A stretch of DNA of 64,000 nt from Pseudomonas sp. PD9R (GCF_019200975.1 NZ_JAHTMR010000013.1:1-64000); one strand, 5' to 3'. Shown: positions 42,687 through 54,353, numbered from the stretch's first letter. Numbers and translations are program-made. The notes: generated by a model from the sequence alone, not told the origin.

Positions 42687-43958
42687 ATGAGCTATGTGAT
42701 CGACCGACGTCTCAATGGCAAGAACAAGAGCACGGTGAACCGTCAGCGGTTTCTGCGGCGTTACCGTGATCACATCAAGAAAGCCGTCGAAGAGGCGGTC
42801 AGCCGGCGCTCCATCACCGATATGGAACACGGCGAGCAAATCAGCATCCCCGGCCGCGACATCGACGAGCCGGTGCTTCACCACGGCCGCGGTGGCAAGC
42901 AAACGGTCGTGCACCCGGGAAACAAAGAATTTACCAGCGGCGAACATATTGCGCGCCCACCGGGAGGAGCCGGAGGCAGAGGGCCTGGCAAGGCCGGTAA
43001 CTCGGGCGAAGGCATGGACGAGTTCGTCTTCCAGATCACCCAGGAGGAATTCCTCGAATTCATGTTTGAGGACCTGGAGCTACCGAACCTGGTCAAGCGC
43101 AACCTGACCGGCACCGACACCTTCAAAACCGTTCGTGCGGGGATCAGCAACGAGGGCAATCCGTCCCGGATCAACATCATCCGCACGTTGCGTTCGGCCC
43201 ATGCACGGCGAATCGCGCTGTCTGGCAGCAGCCGCGCGAAACTGCGCGAAGCCAAGGATGAACTCCTGCGATTGAAGCAGGAAGAACCGGACAACTTCGG
43301 CGATATTCAGAAAATCGAAGCAGAAATCGAACGACTCAGCGCGCGCATTCACCGCGTTCCATTCCTCGATACGTTCGACCTCAAATACAACCTGCTCATC
43401 AAGCAACCCAACCCCAGCTCGAAGGCGGTGATGTTCTGCCTGATGGACGTGTCCGGCTCAATGACCCAAGCGACCAAGGACATCGCCAAGCGCTTCTTTA
43501 TCCTGCTGTACCTGTTCCTCAAGCGTAACTACGACAAGATCGACGTCGTGTTCATTCGCCACCACACCAGCGCCCGCGAAGTGGACGAGGAGGAGTTTTT
43601 CTACTCCCGCGAAACCGGTGGCACCATCGTGTCCAGCGCCTTGAAACTGATGCAGGAGATCATGGCCGAGCGCTATCCGAGCAACGAATGGAACATCTAC
43701 GCTGCCCAGGCCTCCGACGGCGACAACTGGAACGACGATTCACCGATCTGCCGCGACATCCTGATCAACCAGATCATGCCGTTCGTGCAGTACTACACTT
43801 ACGTTGAGATCACCCCGCGTGAACACCAGGCCCTGTGGTTCGAGTACGAGCGCATCGCCGAAGCCTTTTCTGACACTTTTGCCCAGCAACAACTGGTCTC
43901 GGCCGGGGATATCTATCCGGTCTTCCGTGAACTCTTCCAGCGCAGGTTAGTGACATGA
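42687..43958 (+). CDS. yeaH: YeaH/YhbH family (DUF444) protein with vWA domain
   Basis: 423 residues. The N-terminus is basic (DRRLNGKNKSTVNRQRFLRR). A Gly-rich linker covers about 88-112. A vWA-like domain has the MIDAS motif DVSGS (254-258). Role unknown; it works with PrkA and SpoVR in stress responses. ATG 42687 (MSYVIDRR) follows a GGAGGG sequence; the frame from 42603 is open but not family-like. Overlaps spoVR by 4 nt. Confidence 0.94.
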   Translation: MSYVIDRRLNGKNKSTVNRQRFLRRYRDHIKKAVEEAVSRRSITDMEHGEQISIPGRDIDEPVLHHGRGGKQTVVHPGNKEFTSGEHIARPPGGAGGRGPGKAGNSGEGMDEFVFQITQEEFLEFMFEDLELPNLVKRNLTGTDTFKTVRAGISNEGNPSRINIIRTLRSAHARRIALSGSSRAKLREAKDELLRLKQEEPDNFGDIQKIEAEIERLSARIHRVPFLDTFDLKYNLLIKQPNPSSKAVMFCLMDVSGSMTQATKDIAKRFFILLYLFLKRNYDKIDVVFIRHHTSAREVDEEEFFYSRETGGTIVSSALKLMQEIMAERYPSNEWNIYAAQASDGDNWNDDSPICRDILINQIMPFVQYYTYVEITPREHQALWFEYERIAEAFSDTFAQQQLVSAGDIYPVFRELFQRRLVT

Positions 43959-45517
43959 CCGCCAAAGAGCAGAAGCGCCAACCCATTTCCACCGGCTCAG
44001 AATGGACGTTCGAGCTGATCCAGGCCTACGACCGTGAAATCAGTCGTATAGCGGCCGGCTATGCACTCGACACATACCCCAACCAGATTGAAGTGATTAC
44101 CGCCGAGCAAATGATGGATGCCTACGCCTCCGTCGGCATGCCGCTGGGCTATCACCATTGGTCCTATGGCAAACACTTCCTCAGCACCGAAAAATCCTAC
44201 AGCCGCGGCCAGATGGGACTGGCCTACGAGATCGTGATCAACTCGGATCCGTGCATCGCCTACCTGATGGAAGAAAACACCATCTGCATGCAGGCGCTCG
44301 TCGTCGCGCATGCCTGCTACGGACACAACAGTTTTTTCAAAGGCAATTACCTGTTTCGGACCTGGACTGACGCCAGTTCGATCATCGATTACCTGGTGTT
44401 CGCCAAGCAGTACATCATGCAGTGCGAAGAGCGCCACGGCATCGATGCGGTCGAAGACCTGCTCGATTCTTGCCACGCGCTGATGAATTACGGGGTCGAC
44501 CGATACAAACGGCCTTATCCGATTTCTGCCGAAGAAGAACGTCGCCGGCAAAAGGATCGGGAAGAACATATGCAGAAACAGATCAACGATCTGTGGCGCA
44601 CCATTCCTAAAGGCGCGGACAAATACAGCGACAAGGACAACGCGCGTTTCCCCGCCGAACCGCAGGAGAACATCCTGTACTTCATCGAAAAACACGCCCC
44701 GTTGCTGGAGCCGTGGCAGCGGGAAATCGTACGGATCGTGCGCAAGATCGCCCAGTATTTTTATCCACAGCGCCAGACTCAGGTAATGAACGAAGGCTGG
44801 GCGACGTTCTGGCACTACACCCTGATGAATGACCTATACGACGAAGGCCTGGTCACCGACGGCTTCATGATGGAGTTTCTGACTTCTCATACCAGTGTGG
44901 TCTACCAACCCGGGTTCGATAGCCCTTACTACAGCGGAATCAACCCCTACACCTTGGGGTTTGCCATGTACCGGGATATTCGGCGCATGTGTGAAGAGCC
45001 AACAGAAGAAGATCGCCACTGGTTCCCTGAAATTGCTGGCACAGACTGGCTTTCTACCATCAAGTTCGCCATGAGCAGCTTCAAGGACGAGAGTTTTATC
45101 CTGCAGTATCTGTCACCCAAGGTGATCCGCGACCTGAAACTGTTCAGCATCCTCGATGACGACCAGAAGGACGATCTGCTGGTCCCGGCCATTCATGACG
45201 AAGGTGGTTATCGAATCATCCGTGAAACCCTGGCCGCCCAGTACAACCTGGGCAATCGCGAACCCAATGTGCAGATCTACAGCATCGACCGCCGTGGTGA
45301 TCGTTCGCTGACCCTGCGCCACCAACAACACGACCGCAAACCGTTGGGCGAATCCACCGAGGAAGTGCTCAAGCACTTGCATCGGCTCTGGGGCTTCGAC
45401 ATTCACCTGGAGACCCTGCAAGGAGACCAGGTGATGAAAACCCACCACGTTCCACCCAGAAGCGAGCACAGCGAAGGCGAGTACGGACGACTGGACCTGG
45501 CCGTCATTCATCTTTGA
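43955..45517 (+). CDS. spoVR: SpoVR family protein
   Basis: 520 residues, standard for the family (E. coli YcgB 510). Conserved blocks include YPNQIEVITAEQMMDAY, HWSYGKHF, CYGHNSFFKGNYLF and MNEGWATFWHY. The last has a zincin-like arrangement, but catalysis is unproven. Third gene of the prkA-yeaH-spoVR unit, starting inside the yeaH stop. Confidence 0.94.
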   Translation: MTAKEQKRQPISTGSEWTFELIQAYDREISRIAAGYALDTYPNQIEVITAEQMMDAYASVGMPLGYHHWSYGKHFLSTEKSYSRGQMGLAYEIVINSDPCIAYLMEENTICMQALVVAHACYGHNSFFKGNYLFRTWTDASSIIDYLVFAKQYIMQCEERHGIDAVEDLLDSCHALMNYGVDRYKRPYPISAEEERRRQKDREEHMQKQINDLWRTIPKGADKYSDKDNARFPAEPQENILYFIEKHAPLLEPWQREIVRIVRKIAQYFYPQRQTQVMNEGWATFWHYTLMNDLYDEGLVTDGFMMEFLTSHTSVVYQPGFDSPYYSGINPYTLGFAMYRDIRRMCEEPTEEDRHWFPEIAGTDWLSTIKFAMSSFKDESFILQYLSPKVIRDLKLFSILDDDQKDDLLVPAIHDEGGYRIIRETLAAQYNLGNREPNVQIYSIDRRGDRSLTLRHQQHDRKPLGESTEEVLKHLHRLWGFDIHLETLQGDQVMKTHHVPPRSEHSEGEYGRLDLAVIHL

Positions 45518-45580
45518 TCCTGTTTGTGCCTCCGAAAGCTTGACGCAGCGGTTATCCTGTCGAGCTAACGGAGGTTTTTT

Positions 45581-46804
45581 ATGCGGATCTATAAAGTCGG
45601 CGGTGCGGTACGCGATCGTCTGCTGGGCAAACCTGTCACCGATATCGACTGGGTGGTGGTAGGCACTACTACCGAAGAGATGCTGGCCAAGGGCTTTCGC
45701 CCGGTAGGGGCGGATTTCCCGGTATTCCTGCACCCTAAAAGCGGTGAGGAGTACGCCCTCGCCCGCACTGAACGCAAAAGCGGACGCGGCTACGGCGGCT
45801 TCACGTTCCACGCCAGCCCCGAAGTGACCCTCGAAGAAGATTTGATTCGCCGCGACCTGACGATCAACGCCATGGCCGAAGACGATCAACAGAATCTGAC
45901 AGACCCCTACCATGGCCAACGCGATCTTGAAGCTCGCGTTCTTCGCCATGTTTCACCCGCGTTTGCCGAAGATCCGCTCCGGGTTCTACGCGTTGCACGG
46001 TTCGCTGCGCGCTATGCCGAACTGGGATTCAACGTCGCCCCGGAAACGCTGGAGCTGATGCGCCAACTCAGCGAGTCAGGCGAGCTTGAAGCACTGACAG
46101 CTGAACGAAGCTGGAAAGAAATCTCCCGCGCACTGATGGAAGATCAACCGCAAGTGTTTCTTGAAGTTTTGCGCGCATGCGGCGCTCTAAGAGTGCTGAT
46201 GCCGGAAGTCGATGCGTTGTTCGGCGTGCCGCAACCAGAAGCCCATCACCCGGAAATCGACACGGGCGTGCACACCTTGAGTGTGCTGGAACAAGCCGCA
46301 CGGCATGAACAACCGCTGACTGTACGCTGGGCCTGCCTGCTGCATGACTTGGGCAAAGGACTGACGCCGGAAGAAGAATGGCCTCGGCATATTGCCCATG
46401 AGTTCAATGGGCTGAAGTTGATCAAAGCGGTCAACGAACGTTTCAAGGCACCGAGGGATTGCCAGGAGTTGGCGCTGTTGGTGGGCGAATATCACACTCA
46501 CGGCCACCGCGCCCTTGAACTGAAGCCATCGACCTTGCTGGAGTTGCTGCAGAGCTTCGATGTTTACCGACGGCCGCAACGGTTCGAGGAGTTCATTGCG
46601 GCATGCGAGATGGACGCACGCGGGCGCAAAGGGCTGGAGCAGAGAAGTTACCCACAGGCGGACTATCTGCGTGGGGCGGCTACTGCGGCGCGTAGCGTGG
46701 CGGTTCAGCCGTTGCTGGAGAAGGGATTTAAAGGGCCAGAGTTGGGTGAGGCGATCAAACGTGAGCGGCTCAAGGCGTTGAAGGTGTACAAGGAAAGCAC
46801 TTAG
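45581..46804 (+). CDS. cca: CCA-adding tRNA nucleotidyltransferase with HD domain
   Basis: Adds or repairs the CCA end of tRNAs. 407 residues. The N-terminal nucleotidyltransferase has GGAVRD (7-12) and the metal-binding D21/D23 in DIDWVV. The C-terminal HD phosphohydrolase domain (H255/D256 in LLHDLGKG) gives 2',3'-cyclic phosphodiesterase/phosphatase activity in the E. coli type. AACGGAGG precedes the ATG at 45581. Followed by a perfect REP palindrome. Confidence 0.97.
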   Translation: MRIYKVGGAVRDRLLGKPVTDIDWVVVGTTTEEMLAKGFRPVGADFPVFLHPKSGEEYALARTERKSGRGYGGFTFHASPEVTLEEDLIRRDLTINAMAEDDQQNLTDPYHGQRDLEARVLRHVSPAFAEDPLRVLRVARFAARYAELGFNVAPETLELMRQLSESGELEALTAERSWKEISRALMEDQPQVFLEVLRACGALRVLMPEVDALFGVPQPEAHHPEIDTGVHTLSVLEQAARHEQPLTVRWACLLHDLGKGLTPEEEWPRHIAHEFNGLKLIKAVNERFKAPRDCQELALLVGEYHTHGHRALELKPSTLLELLQSFDVYRRPQRFEEFIAACEMDARGRKGLEQRSYPQADYLRGAATAARSVAVQPLLEKGFKGPELGEAIKRERLKALKVYKEST

Positions 46805-46813
46805 GCAAGATCA

Positions 46814-46879
46814 AAAGATCGCAGCCTGCGGCAGCTCCTACGTGGATTGATGTAGGAGCTGCCGCAGGCTGCGATCTTT
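46814..46879. repeat. REP class B palindrome
   Basis: Perfect 28-bp arms 46814-46841 and 46852-46879 (AAAGATCGCAGCCTGCGGCAG...) with a 10-bp loop, between the convergent genes cca and folK; likely also the transcription end for both. Confidence 0.92.
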
Positions 46880-46882
46880 GCT

Positions 46883-47401
46883 TTACAGCAATCCCGAAGG
46901 GGTCAACTGCTCACCGCGCCACTCAAACGCCACCGGCGCCAACACCTGATCAATCTGCGCATCACGCCACAGCGTCGCAAAGCTTTCGCCGACACCCGGA
47001 TGCACGCGATCCGGCGCAATCAGCGACAAGGGCCACAACACAAAGGCATTCTTCAGAATCTCTGCGCGCGGCAAGATCAAGCCATCGAAGTTGCCCACCA
47101 GATCACCGAACAGCAATACATCGATATCCAGCGGCAAACCCTTGCGGTCCGGCGCGTAACGGCCGTTATCGGCTTCGATAAATTTCAGCCGGCGGTCCAG
47201 TTCGATCAGCGGCAGATCCGTAAAGGCCGATACCACAAAATTGAAAAACGGACCGCTCCTGATCCCCACCGGCTGACTTTCAAAAACCGCCGAGCAACGG
47301 ATATCCACCAGAAAACCTGCCAAGGCATCCAGGCCAGCCTGCAAATGGGTTTCGCGCTCGATATTGCTACCGAGCCCGAGATAGACCTGAGTCAGCGACA
47401 T
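46883..47401 (-). CDS. folK: 6-hydroxymethyl-7,8-dihydropterin pyrophosphokinase
   Basis: Folate pathway enzyme, 172 residues. It has GLGSNIERE at the N-terminus and the metal/pterin-binding DIDVLLFGD, with the catalytic LPLDID block. Start ATG 47401 (MSLTQVYLG); the frame extends to 47479 inside folB. Overlaps folB by 10 nt, and the two catalyse successive steps. Confidence 0.95.
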   Translation of the reverse strand: MSLTQVYLGLGSNIERETHLQAGLDALAGFLVDIRCSAVFESQPVGIRSGPFFNFVVSAFTDLPLIELDRRLKFIEADNGRYAPDRKGLPLDIDVLLFGDLVGNFDGLILPRAEILKNAFVLWPLSLIAPDRVHPGVGESFATLWRDAQIDQVLAPVAFEWRGEQLTPSGLL

Positions 47402-47748
47402 CCGCGCTCGATCTCCACGCCCACGCCACCGGTAGCGGCCGGCACTGCACCGGGCTTGGTCAGCTTGAGGCGCACCCAAGTTATCTTGAATTCGCTCATC
47501 AATACTTCAACCAGACGCTCGGCGAAGGTCTCGACCAGCTGGAACTGCGCCTGCTCGGCAAAGGCCTGGATGCGCGACGAAACACTCGCGTAATCGAGCG
47601 CCAGGGTCAGGTCATCGCCGGCCGCTGCCGGACGATTATCCCAGGCGAAACTCAGATCAAGACGCAAGCACTGTCGGATGCTTCGCTCCCAGTCGTAGGC
47701 ACCGATCACGGTGTCGACTTCCAGGCCCTCGATAAACACTCTGTCCAA
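47392..47748 (-). CDS. folB: Dihydroneopterin aldolase
   Basis: 118 residues in the FolB/FolX fold. DRVFIEGLEVDTVIGAYDWER contains the catalytic tyrosine/glutamate area; the C-terminal VRLKLTKPGAVP is conserved. I choose a TTG start at 47748 because GGAG lies 8 nt upstream and the family begins at DRVFIEGL. The longer frame from 47772 lacks such support. Divergent from plsY. Confidence 0.9.
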   Translation of the reverse strand: MDRVFIEGLEVDTVIGAYDWERSIRQCLRLDLSFAWDNRPAAAGDDLTLALDYASVSSRIQAFAEQAQFQLVETFAERLVEVLMSEFKITWVRLKLTKPGAVPAATGGVGVEIERGCR

Positions 47749-47765
47749 GCACTTTTCTCCGCTAC

Positions 47766-47794
47766 ACGACAAGGGCGCAATGCGCCGTTAGAAT
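47766..47794 (+). promoter_or_regulatory. Putative plsY promoter
   Basis: ACGACA (47766-47771), 17-bp spacer, TAGAAT (47789-47794), 28 nt before the plsY ATG. Reasonable match in the -10, moderate in the -35. Confidence 0.5.
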
Positions 47795-47822
47795 CAGGGC
47801 GTCCTCGCCCGGAATAGTTAGC

Positions 47823-48392
47823 ATGTTTTGGTTATTGGCGATCCTCGCCTACCTGCTCGGCTCTCTGTCCTTCGCCATTTTGCTCAGCCGCCTGACCGGT
47901 AACCCCGATCCGCGAATGAGTGGCTCTGGCAATGCCGGCGCCACCAATATGTTGCGCCTGGCCGGCAAAAAACTCGCCATCCTGACGTTGCTCGGCGATC
48001 TCTGCAAAGGCCTTCTGCCTGTGCTGATCGCCGAAATTTCGGGCCTTTCGCTACAGGATCAAGCCTGGATCGGTGTCTGCGCCGTCATCGGCCATCTGTT
48101 CCCGCTGTACTTCCGCTTTCGCGGCGGCAAAGGCGTCGCCACTGCTGCCGGCATGTTGCTGGGCCTATACCCACCTGCGGCCCTGCTAGCGGTGTGCGCA
48201 TGGCTGCTGACGTTCTACCTGACCCGAACCAGCTCGCTGGCTGCCTTGATTGCCACACCTCTGACCCTGCCGTTGCTGGCCTGGCAAGAACCGGCAGCGC
48301 TGCTGCCCATGAGCGCACTCACGGGGATGATCGTCTGGCGCCACCGCGGCAATCTACGCGACCTGTTTGCCGGGCGCGAACGGCATTTTTAG
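47823..48392 (+). CDS. plsY: Acyl-phosphate glycerol-3-phosphate acyltransferase
   Basis: Membrane enzyme that starts phospholipid synthesis with acyl-phosphate. 189 residues with about five membrane segments and the three PlsY motifs: GSGNAGATNMLR (about 37-48), FRFRGGKGVATAAG (about 99-112) and the C-terminal WRHRGNLRDL. Convergent with tsaD, 23 bp apart. Confidence 0.95.
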   Translation: MFWLLAILAYLLGSLSFAILLSRLTGNPDPRMSGSGNAGATNMLRLAGKKLAILTLLGDLCKGLLPVLIAEISGLSLQDQAWIGVCAVIGHLFPLYFRFRGGKGVATAAGMLLGLYPPAALLAVCAWLLTFYLTRTSSLAALIATPLTLPLLAWQEPAALLPMSALTGMIVWRHRGNLRDLFAGRERHF

Positions 48393-48415
48393 ATACCGAT
48401 CGTGAGCCACGCTCA

Positions 48416-49441
48416 TCACAGCGCTGACAATTGCTCCATCGGCCAGCGCGCCTGAACACTGATCGCCAGGCTTTCATGCTGACCGGCCTGCAAACGCTGG
48501 CAACCGGCAAACGCGATCATTGCGCCGTTATCGGTACAGAACTGCGGACGGGCATAAAACACATCGCCCTTCATGTCGCCGAGCATTTTTTCCAAAGAAG
48601 TGCGCAACGCCTTGTTTGCACTCACGCCGCCGGCAATCACCAAGCGTTTCATCCCAGCAGCTTTCAGGGCGCGCTTGCACTTAATGGTCAAAGTCTCTAT
48701 CACGGCCTGCTGGAACGCCAGCGAGATGTCGCAACGGGCTTGCTCGCCGTCGTCCCCGGCGCTTACGCACTGCTGCCAGGTGTTCAGGGCGAAGGTTTTC
48801 AAGCCGCTGAAGCTGAAATCCAGGCCAGGGCGATCGCACATTGGGCGCGGGAAGACGAAGCGTCCTGCAACCCCTTGCTCTGCCATGCGCGCGATTTCCG
48901 GGCCGCCTGGATATTGCAGGCCCATCATTTTCGCCGTCTTGTCGAACGCTTCGCCTGCTGCGTCGTCAAGCGTTTCGCCCAGCAATGTGTATTGACCGAT
49001 CCCGTCGACTTGAACCAGTTGCGTATGGCCGCCCGATACCAACAAAGCGACGAACGGGAATTCCGGTGGTTGCGACTCCAGCATCGGCGCCAGCAAGTGG
49101 CCTTCCATGTGGTGCACGCCCAGCGCCGGAATGCCCCAGGCAAACGCCAGCGCCTGAGCGCAGGAGGCACCGACGAGCAATGCCCCGACCAGGCCAGGAC
49201 CCGCGGTGTAGGCGATGGCGTCGATCTCGGTCGGGACGCAGTCGGCTTCTGCCAACACCTGACGAATCAAGGGCAGCATGCGTTTGACGTGATCACGCGA
49301 GGCCAGCTCCGGCACCACGCCACCGTAGGCGCGGTGCAGGTCGATCTGGCTGAACAGCGCGTCGGCCAACAGGCCGCGCTCACTGTCGTAAAGTGCGACA
49401 CCGGTTTCGTCGCAGGAGGTTTCTAATCCCAGTACTAGCAT
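48416..49441 (-). CDS. tsaD: tRNA N6-threonylcarbamoyladenosine transferase subunit
   Basis: Transfers threonylcarbamoyl to A37 of ANN-decoding tRNAs with TsaB/TsaE. 341 residues, ASKHA fold, starting MLVLGLETSCDETG, with metal ligands H111 and H115 in HHMEGH. Divergent from rpsU, as in most gammaproteobacteria. Confidence 0.96.
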   Translation of the reverse strand: MLVLGLETSCDETGVALYDSERGLLADALFSQIDLHRAYGGVVPELASRDHVKRMLPLIRQVLAEADCVPTEIDAIAYTAGPGLVGALLVGASCAQALAFAWGIPALGVHHMEGHLLAPMLESQPPEFPFVALLVSGGHTQLVQVDGIGQYTLLGETLDDAAGEAFDKTAKMMGLQYPGGPEIARMAEQGVAGRFVFPRPMCDRPGLDFSFSGLKTFALNTWQQCVSAGDDGEQARCDISLAFQQAVIETLTIKCKRALKAAGMKRLVIAGGVSANKALRTSLEKMLGDMKGDVFYARPQFCTDNGAMIAFAGCQRLQAGQHESLAISVQARWPMEQLSAL

Positions 49442-49528
49442 GGGTTTGCGCCTTGTTTAGGCTGAATTCGAAGGCGCGCATAATAGTCGTCGCGTGATGC
49501 CCCGACCAGCGGTTTTCGATCAGAGGCT

Positions 49529-49557
49529 TTGCAATCCGTGCGATGAGGGGTTAACAT
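49529..49557 (+). promoter_or_regulatory. Putative rpsU promoter
   Basis: TTGCAA (49529-49534), 17-bp spacer, TAACAT (49552-49557). It would give a leader of roughly 75 nt before the rpsU ATG at 49641. Confidence 0.55.
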
Positions 49558-49640
49558 CCGCAACCCTTAAAAACCGACGTCTTCAAGTGCTCTTTTGCCG
49601 CGAGGATGTTGCCCCCGGTAATGAATGAAGGTAGCTCTGG

Positions 49641-49856
49641 ATGCCAGCCGTCAAAGTAAAAGAGAACGAACCCTTCGACGTAGCTCTGCGTCGTTTCAAG
49701 CGCTCCTGCGAAAAAGCCGGTGTACTGGCTGAAGTTCGTAGCCGCGAATTTTACGAGAAGCCAACTTCTGAGCGTAAGCGCAAAGCAGCAGCCGCTGTTA
49801 AGCGTCACGCCAAGAAAGTTCAGCGCGAACAGCGCCGCGCCGTTCGTCTGTACTAA
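49641..49856 (+). CDS. rpsU: 30S ribosomal protein S21
   Basis: 71 residues, very basic, starting [20 protein letters not shown] with the family's [10 protein letters not shown]. It is needed for translation initiation on the 30S subunit. First gene of the rpsU-dnaG-rpoD macromolecular synthesis operon. Confidence 0.98.
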
Positions 49857-50336
49857 TACACAGACGACCGTAGCAAGCTTCTGCCAAGCCCGGCTCTCAG
49901 CCGGGCTAATGGCATTTGCGTAAAACGCTTGATGCTTCACTGTCGAAGCCGCAGACGCGACCAAGACAAATCTGCTTCACCGCGTCAGACCTGGCTCTTT
50001 TGCCAGCGGTGCACGTCTTTTCTGACGAGCCTTTCAAGGCTACTGACGAGCACACCCACTGATTCCTCTCACGACGATCAGCCAAGGCACCTCCTTGCGT
50101 GCCAAATGATGAGCTATCCGAGGCCCATGACAGGCCGCAGACGGACTCAGCGCAACACTTTCAAATAGTCGAATACTGATTGGAATTAACGTCAGTGGAT
50201 TTTCGGCAGATACACTTCCCGACAACGATTACGCAGACGACACCGGTCGAGCCGCACATCTTGCGCGCCCAAACAATGACCTACGTTCGGCTACCCTTCG
50301 TTCCGGACCCCATTCAGCGCAGATGACGAGAACGCC
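49857..50336. other. rpsU-dnaG intergenic region with attenuator-like hairpin
   Basis: 480 bp without a recognisable gene. At 49887-49907 an 8-bp GC-rich stem AGCCCGGC / GCCGGGCT with loop TCTCA follows rpsU but lacks a T-run. A partial terminator at this point is known in the E. coli operon and lowers dnaG expression. The remaining ~430 bp show no clear ORF, repeat or promoter that I can defend. Confidence 0.6.
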
Positions 50337-52316
50337 ATGGCCGGGCTAATTCCCCAGAGCTTCATTGACGACCTTCTGAACCGCACCGACATCGTCGATG
50401 TGGTCAGCTCGCGCCTGCAAATGAAAAAAGCCGGCAAGAACTACACCGCCTGCTGCCCGTTCCACAAAGAAAAAACTCCATCGTTCAGCGTCAGCCCCGA
50501 CAAGCAGTTCTATTACTGCTTCGGCTGCGGCGCTGGCGGTAATGCCCTCGGCTTCATGATGGATCACGACAACCTGGATTTCGTCCAGGCGGTCGAAGAA
50601 CTGGCCAAAGCCGCCGGCATGGAAATCCCTCGCGAAGAAAGCGGCCGCCCGCACAAACCGCGGCAGCCAACCGATTCGCCGCTATACCCGCTGCTCACTG
50701 CCGCCGCCGATTTTTATCGCCAAGCCTTGAAAAGCCATCCCTCGCGCAAGGCTGCCGTGGACTACCTGAAAGGTCGCGGCCTGACCGGCGAGATCGCCCG
50801 CGATTTCGGCCTTGGCTTCGCACCTCCGGGCTGGGACAACCTGTTCAAGCACCTGAGCAGCGACACCCTGCAACAAAAAGCCATGATTGATGCCGGCTTG
50901 CTGATCGAGAACGCCGAATCCGGCAAACGCTACGATCGCTTCCGTGATCGCGTGATGTTCCCGATCCGCGATAGTCGCGGGCGCATCATCGCCTTTGGCG
51001 GCCGGGTTCTGGGCGACGACAAGCCAAAATACCTGAACTCACCGGAAACCCCGGTATTCCATAAAGGCCAGGAACTCTACGGCCTGTATGAAGCGCGCAA
51101 GAACAACCGCAATCTCGACGAGATCATCGTTGTCGAAGGCTACATGGACGTTATTGCCCTCGCCCAGCAAGGCCTGCGCAACGCCGTCGCAACCCTGGGC
51201 ACCGCCACCAGCGAAGAGCACCTGAAGCGACTGTTTCGCGTCGTACCCAACGTGCTTTTCTGCTTCGACGGCGACCAGGCTGGTCGCAACGCCGCGTGGC
51301 GCGCACTGGAAGCAACTTTGCCGAGCCTGCAAGACGGCCGTCGCGCACGCTTCCTGTTTCTGCCCGAAGGCGAAGACCCGGATACACTGGTCCGTTCCGA
51401 GGGTACAGACGCCTTCCGTGCGCGAATCAACCAGCACGCCCAACCGTTGGCGGATTACTTCTTTCAGCAGCTGACCGAAGAATCGGACCCGCGCTCGCTC
51501 GAAGGCAAGGCCCACATGGCCACGCTTGCGGCGCCGCTGATCGACAAGGTGCCAGGGGCCAATCTGCGCATCTTGATGCGCCAGCGCCTGACCGAAATTA
51601 CCGGCCTGAGCAATGAAACGGTCAGTCAATTGGCCCAAAGCGCACCACAGGAAGCGCCGCCCGCCTACGATCCCGGCGTCGATTACGACGCGATGCCCGA
51701 TTACAGCGACTATCATCAGCCGCAGTCGCAAGAAATGTATGTGCCGCAACAAGAATGGACGCCGAAGAAACCCGGTGCTGGCGGCAAGAAATGGGACAAA
51801 AAACCCTGGGACAAGACTGGCAAACGCGGCGGTGATCGCGATCAACAGAGCGCCCCGCGCAAACCGATTGCAGTCGAAGCCCCCACATTAATTGCGCTAC
51901 GCACACTCATTCATCATCCGCAATTGGCTGGCAAGGTAGAAACCGCCAATCATTTCGCCAATGAGAGCAACACCTACGCACAATTGCTGGTAGCCCTCAT
52001 CGAAGCGGTGCAGAAAAATCCTAAGCTAAACTCTATTCAGCTTATGGCTCGCTGGCATGGGACCGAACAAGGACGCCTGCTCAAAGCCCTTGCAGAAAAG
52101 GAGTGGCTGATTGACGGCGACAACCTTGAACAACAGTTTTTAGACACCATTACTAGGTTATCAGCAGGTCAACACACCGATAGCCTGGAAGAACTCATCA
52201 GGAAAGCCAGGCAGCCAGGGTTGACTGCCGAGGAAGCAAATCAGATAGCAAATCAGATGCGCGACCTATTAAAACGCAATATGGCTGCACCAAACCCGAC
52301 CTCAACTGGCGCGTGA
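50337..52316 (+). CDS. dnaG: DNA primase
   Basis: Synthesises RNA primers at the replication fork. 659 residues. The CHC2 zinc finger uses C40, H43, C61 and C64. The TOPRIM core is around 255-345 (VVEGYMDVIAL, FCFDGDQAGRNAA). A Pro/Lys/Gly-rich linker (about 440-515) leads to the DnaB-helicase-interacting C-terminal domain. Slightly longer than E. coli DnaG (581) because of this linker. Confidence 0.97.
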   Translation: MAGLIPQSFIDDLLNRTDIVDVVSSRLQMKKAGKNYTACCPFHKEKTPSFSVSPDKQFYYCFGCGAGGNALGFMMDHDNLDFVQAVEELAKAAGMEIPREESGRPHKPRQPTDSPLYPLLTAAADFYRQALKSHPSRKAAVDYLKGRGLTGEIARDFGLGFAPPGWDNLFKHLSSDTLQQKAMIDAGLLIENAESGKRYDRFRDRVMFPIRDSRGRIIAFGGRVLGDDKPKYLNSPETPVFHKGQELYGLYEARKNNRNLDEIIVVEGYMDVIALAQQGLRNAVATLGTATSEEHLKRLFRVVPNVLFCFDGDQAGRNAAWRALEATLPSLQDGRRARFLFLPEGEDPDTLVRSEGTDAFRARINQHAQPLADYFFQQLTEESDPRSLEGKAHMATLAAPLIDKVPGANLRILMRQRLTEITGLSNETVSQLAQSAPQEAPPAYDPGVDYDAMPDYSDYHQPQSQEMYVPQQEWTPKKPGAGGKKWDKKPWDKTGKRGGDRDQQSAPRKPIAVEAPTLIALRTLIHHPQLAGKVETANHFANESNTYAQLLVALIEAVQKNPKLNSIQLMARWHGTEQGRLLKALAEKEWLIDGDNLEQQFLDTITRLSAGQHTDSLEELIRKARQPGLTAEEANQIANQMRDLLKRNMAAPNPTSTGA

Positions 52317-52330
52317 GGTCATAGCTCAGG

Positions 52331-52336
52331 TATAAT
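52331..52336 (+). promoter_or_regulatory. -10 element upstream of rpoD
   Basis: A perfect TATAAT lies 15 nt after the dnaG stop and 48 nt before the rpoD ATG. No good -35 is seen at 16-18 bp, so activity is uncertain, but an internal rpoD promoter is expected in this operon. Confidence 0.4.
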
Positions 52337-52383
52337 CCTCGGCTTGTTTTTTGCCCGCCAAGACCTTCAGTGGATAGGGTGTT

Positions 52384-54231
<1,848 letters not shown>

Positions 54232-54235
54232 TCAC

Positions 54236-54262
54236 AAAACCCCCGGCCCAGCCGGGGGTTTT
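54236..54262 (+). terminator. Rho-independent terminator of rpoD
   Basis: A 12-bp stem AAAACCCCCGGC / GCCGGGGGTTTT with loop CCA begins 5 nt after the rpoD stop. Strong intrinsic terminator. Confidence 0.93.
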
Positions 54263-54353
54263 GCTTTCTGCAGATTAAATCCCCCCGCTCTCCCCTCCCG
54301 CCGATTTGCCCGTCTACACTCGAAGCATTCCCCCGAGCCATAACGAGACCGTT

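Noticed and set aside
52331..52336. Complete sigma70 promoter for rpoD
   Set aside because: The -10 is perfect but no acceptable -35 is present at the right distance, so only the -10 is listed, with low confidence.
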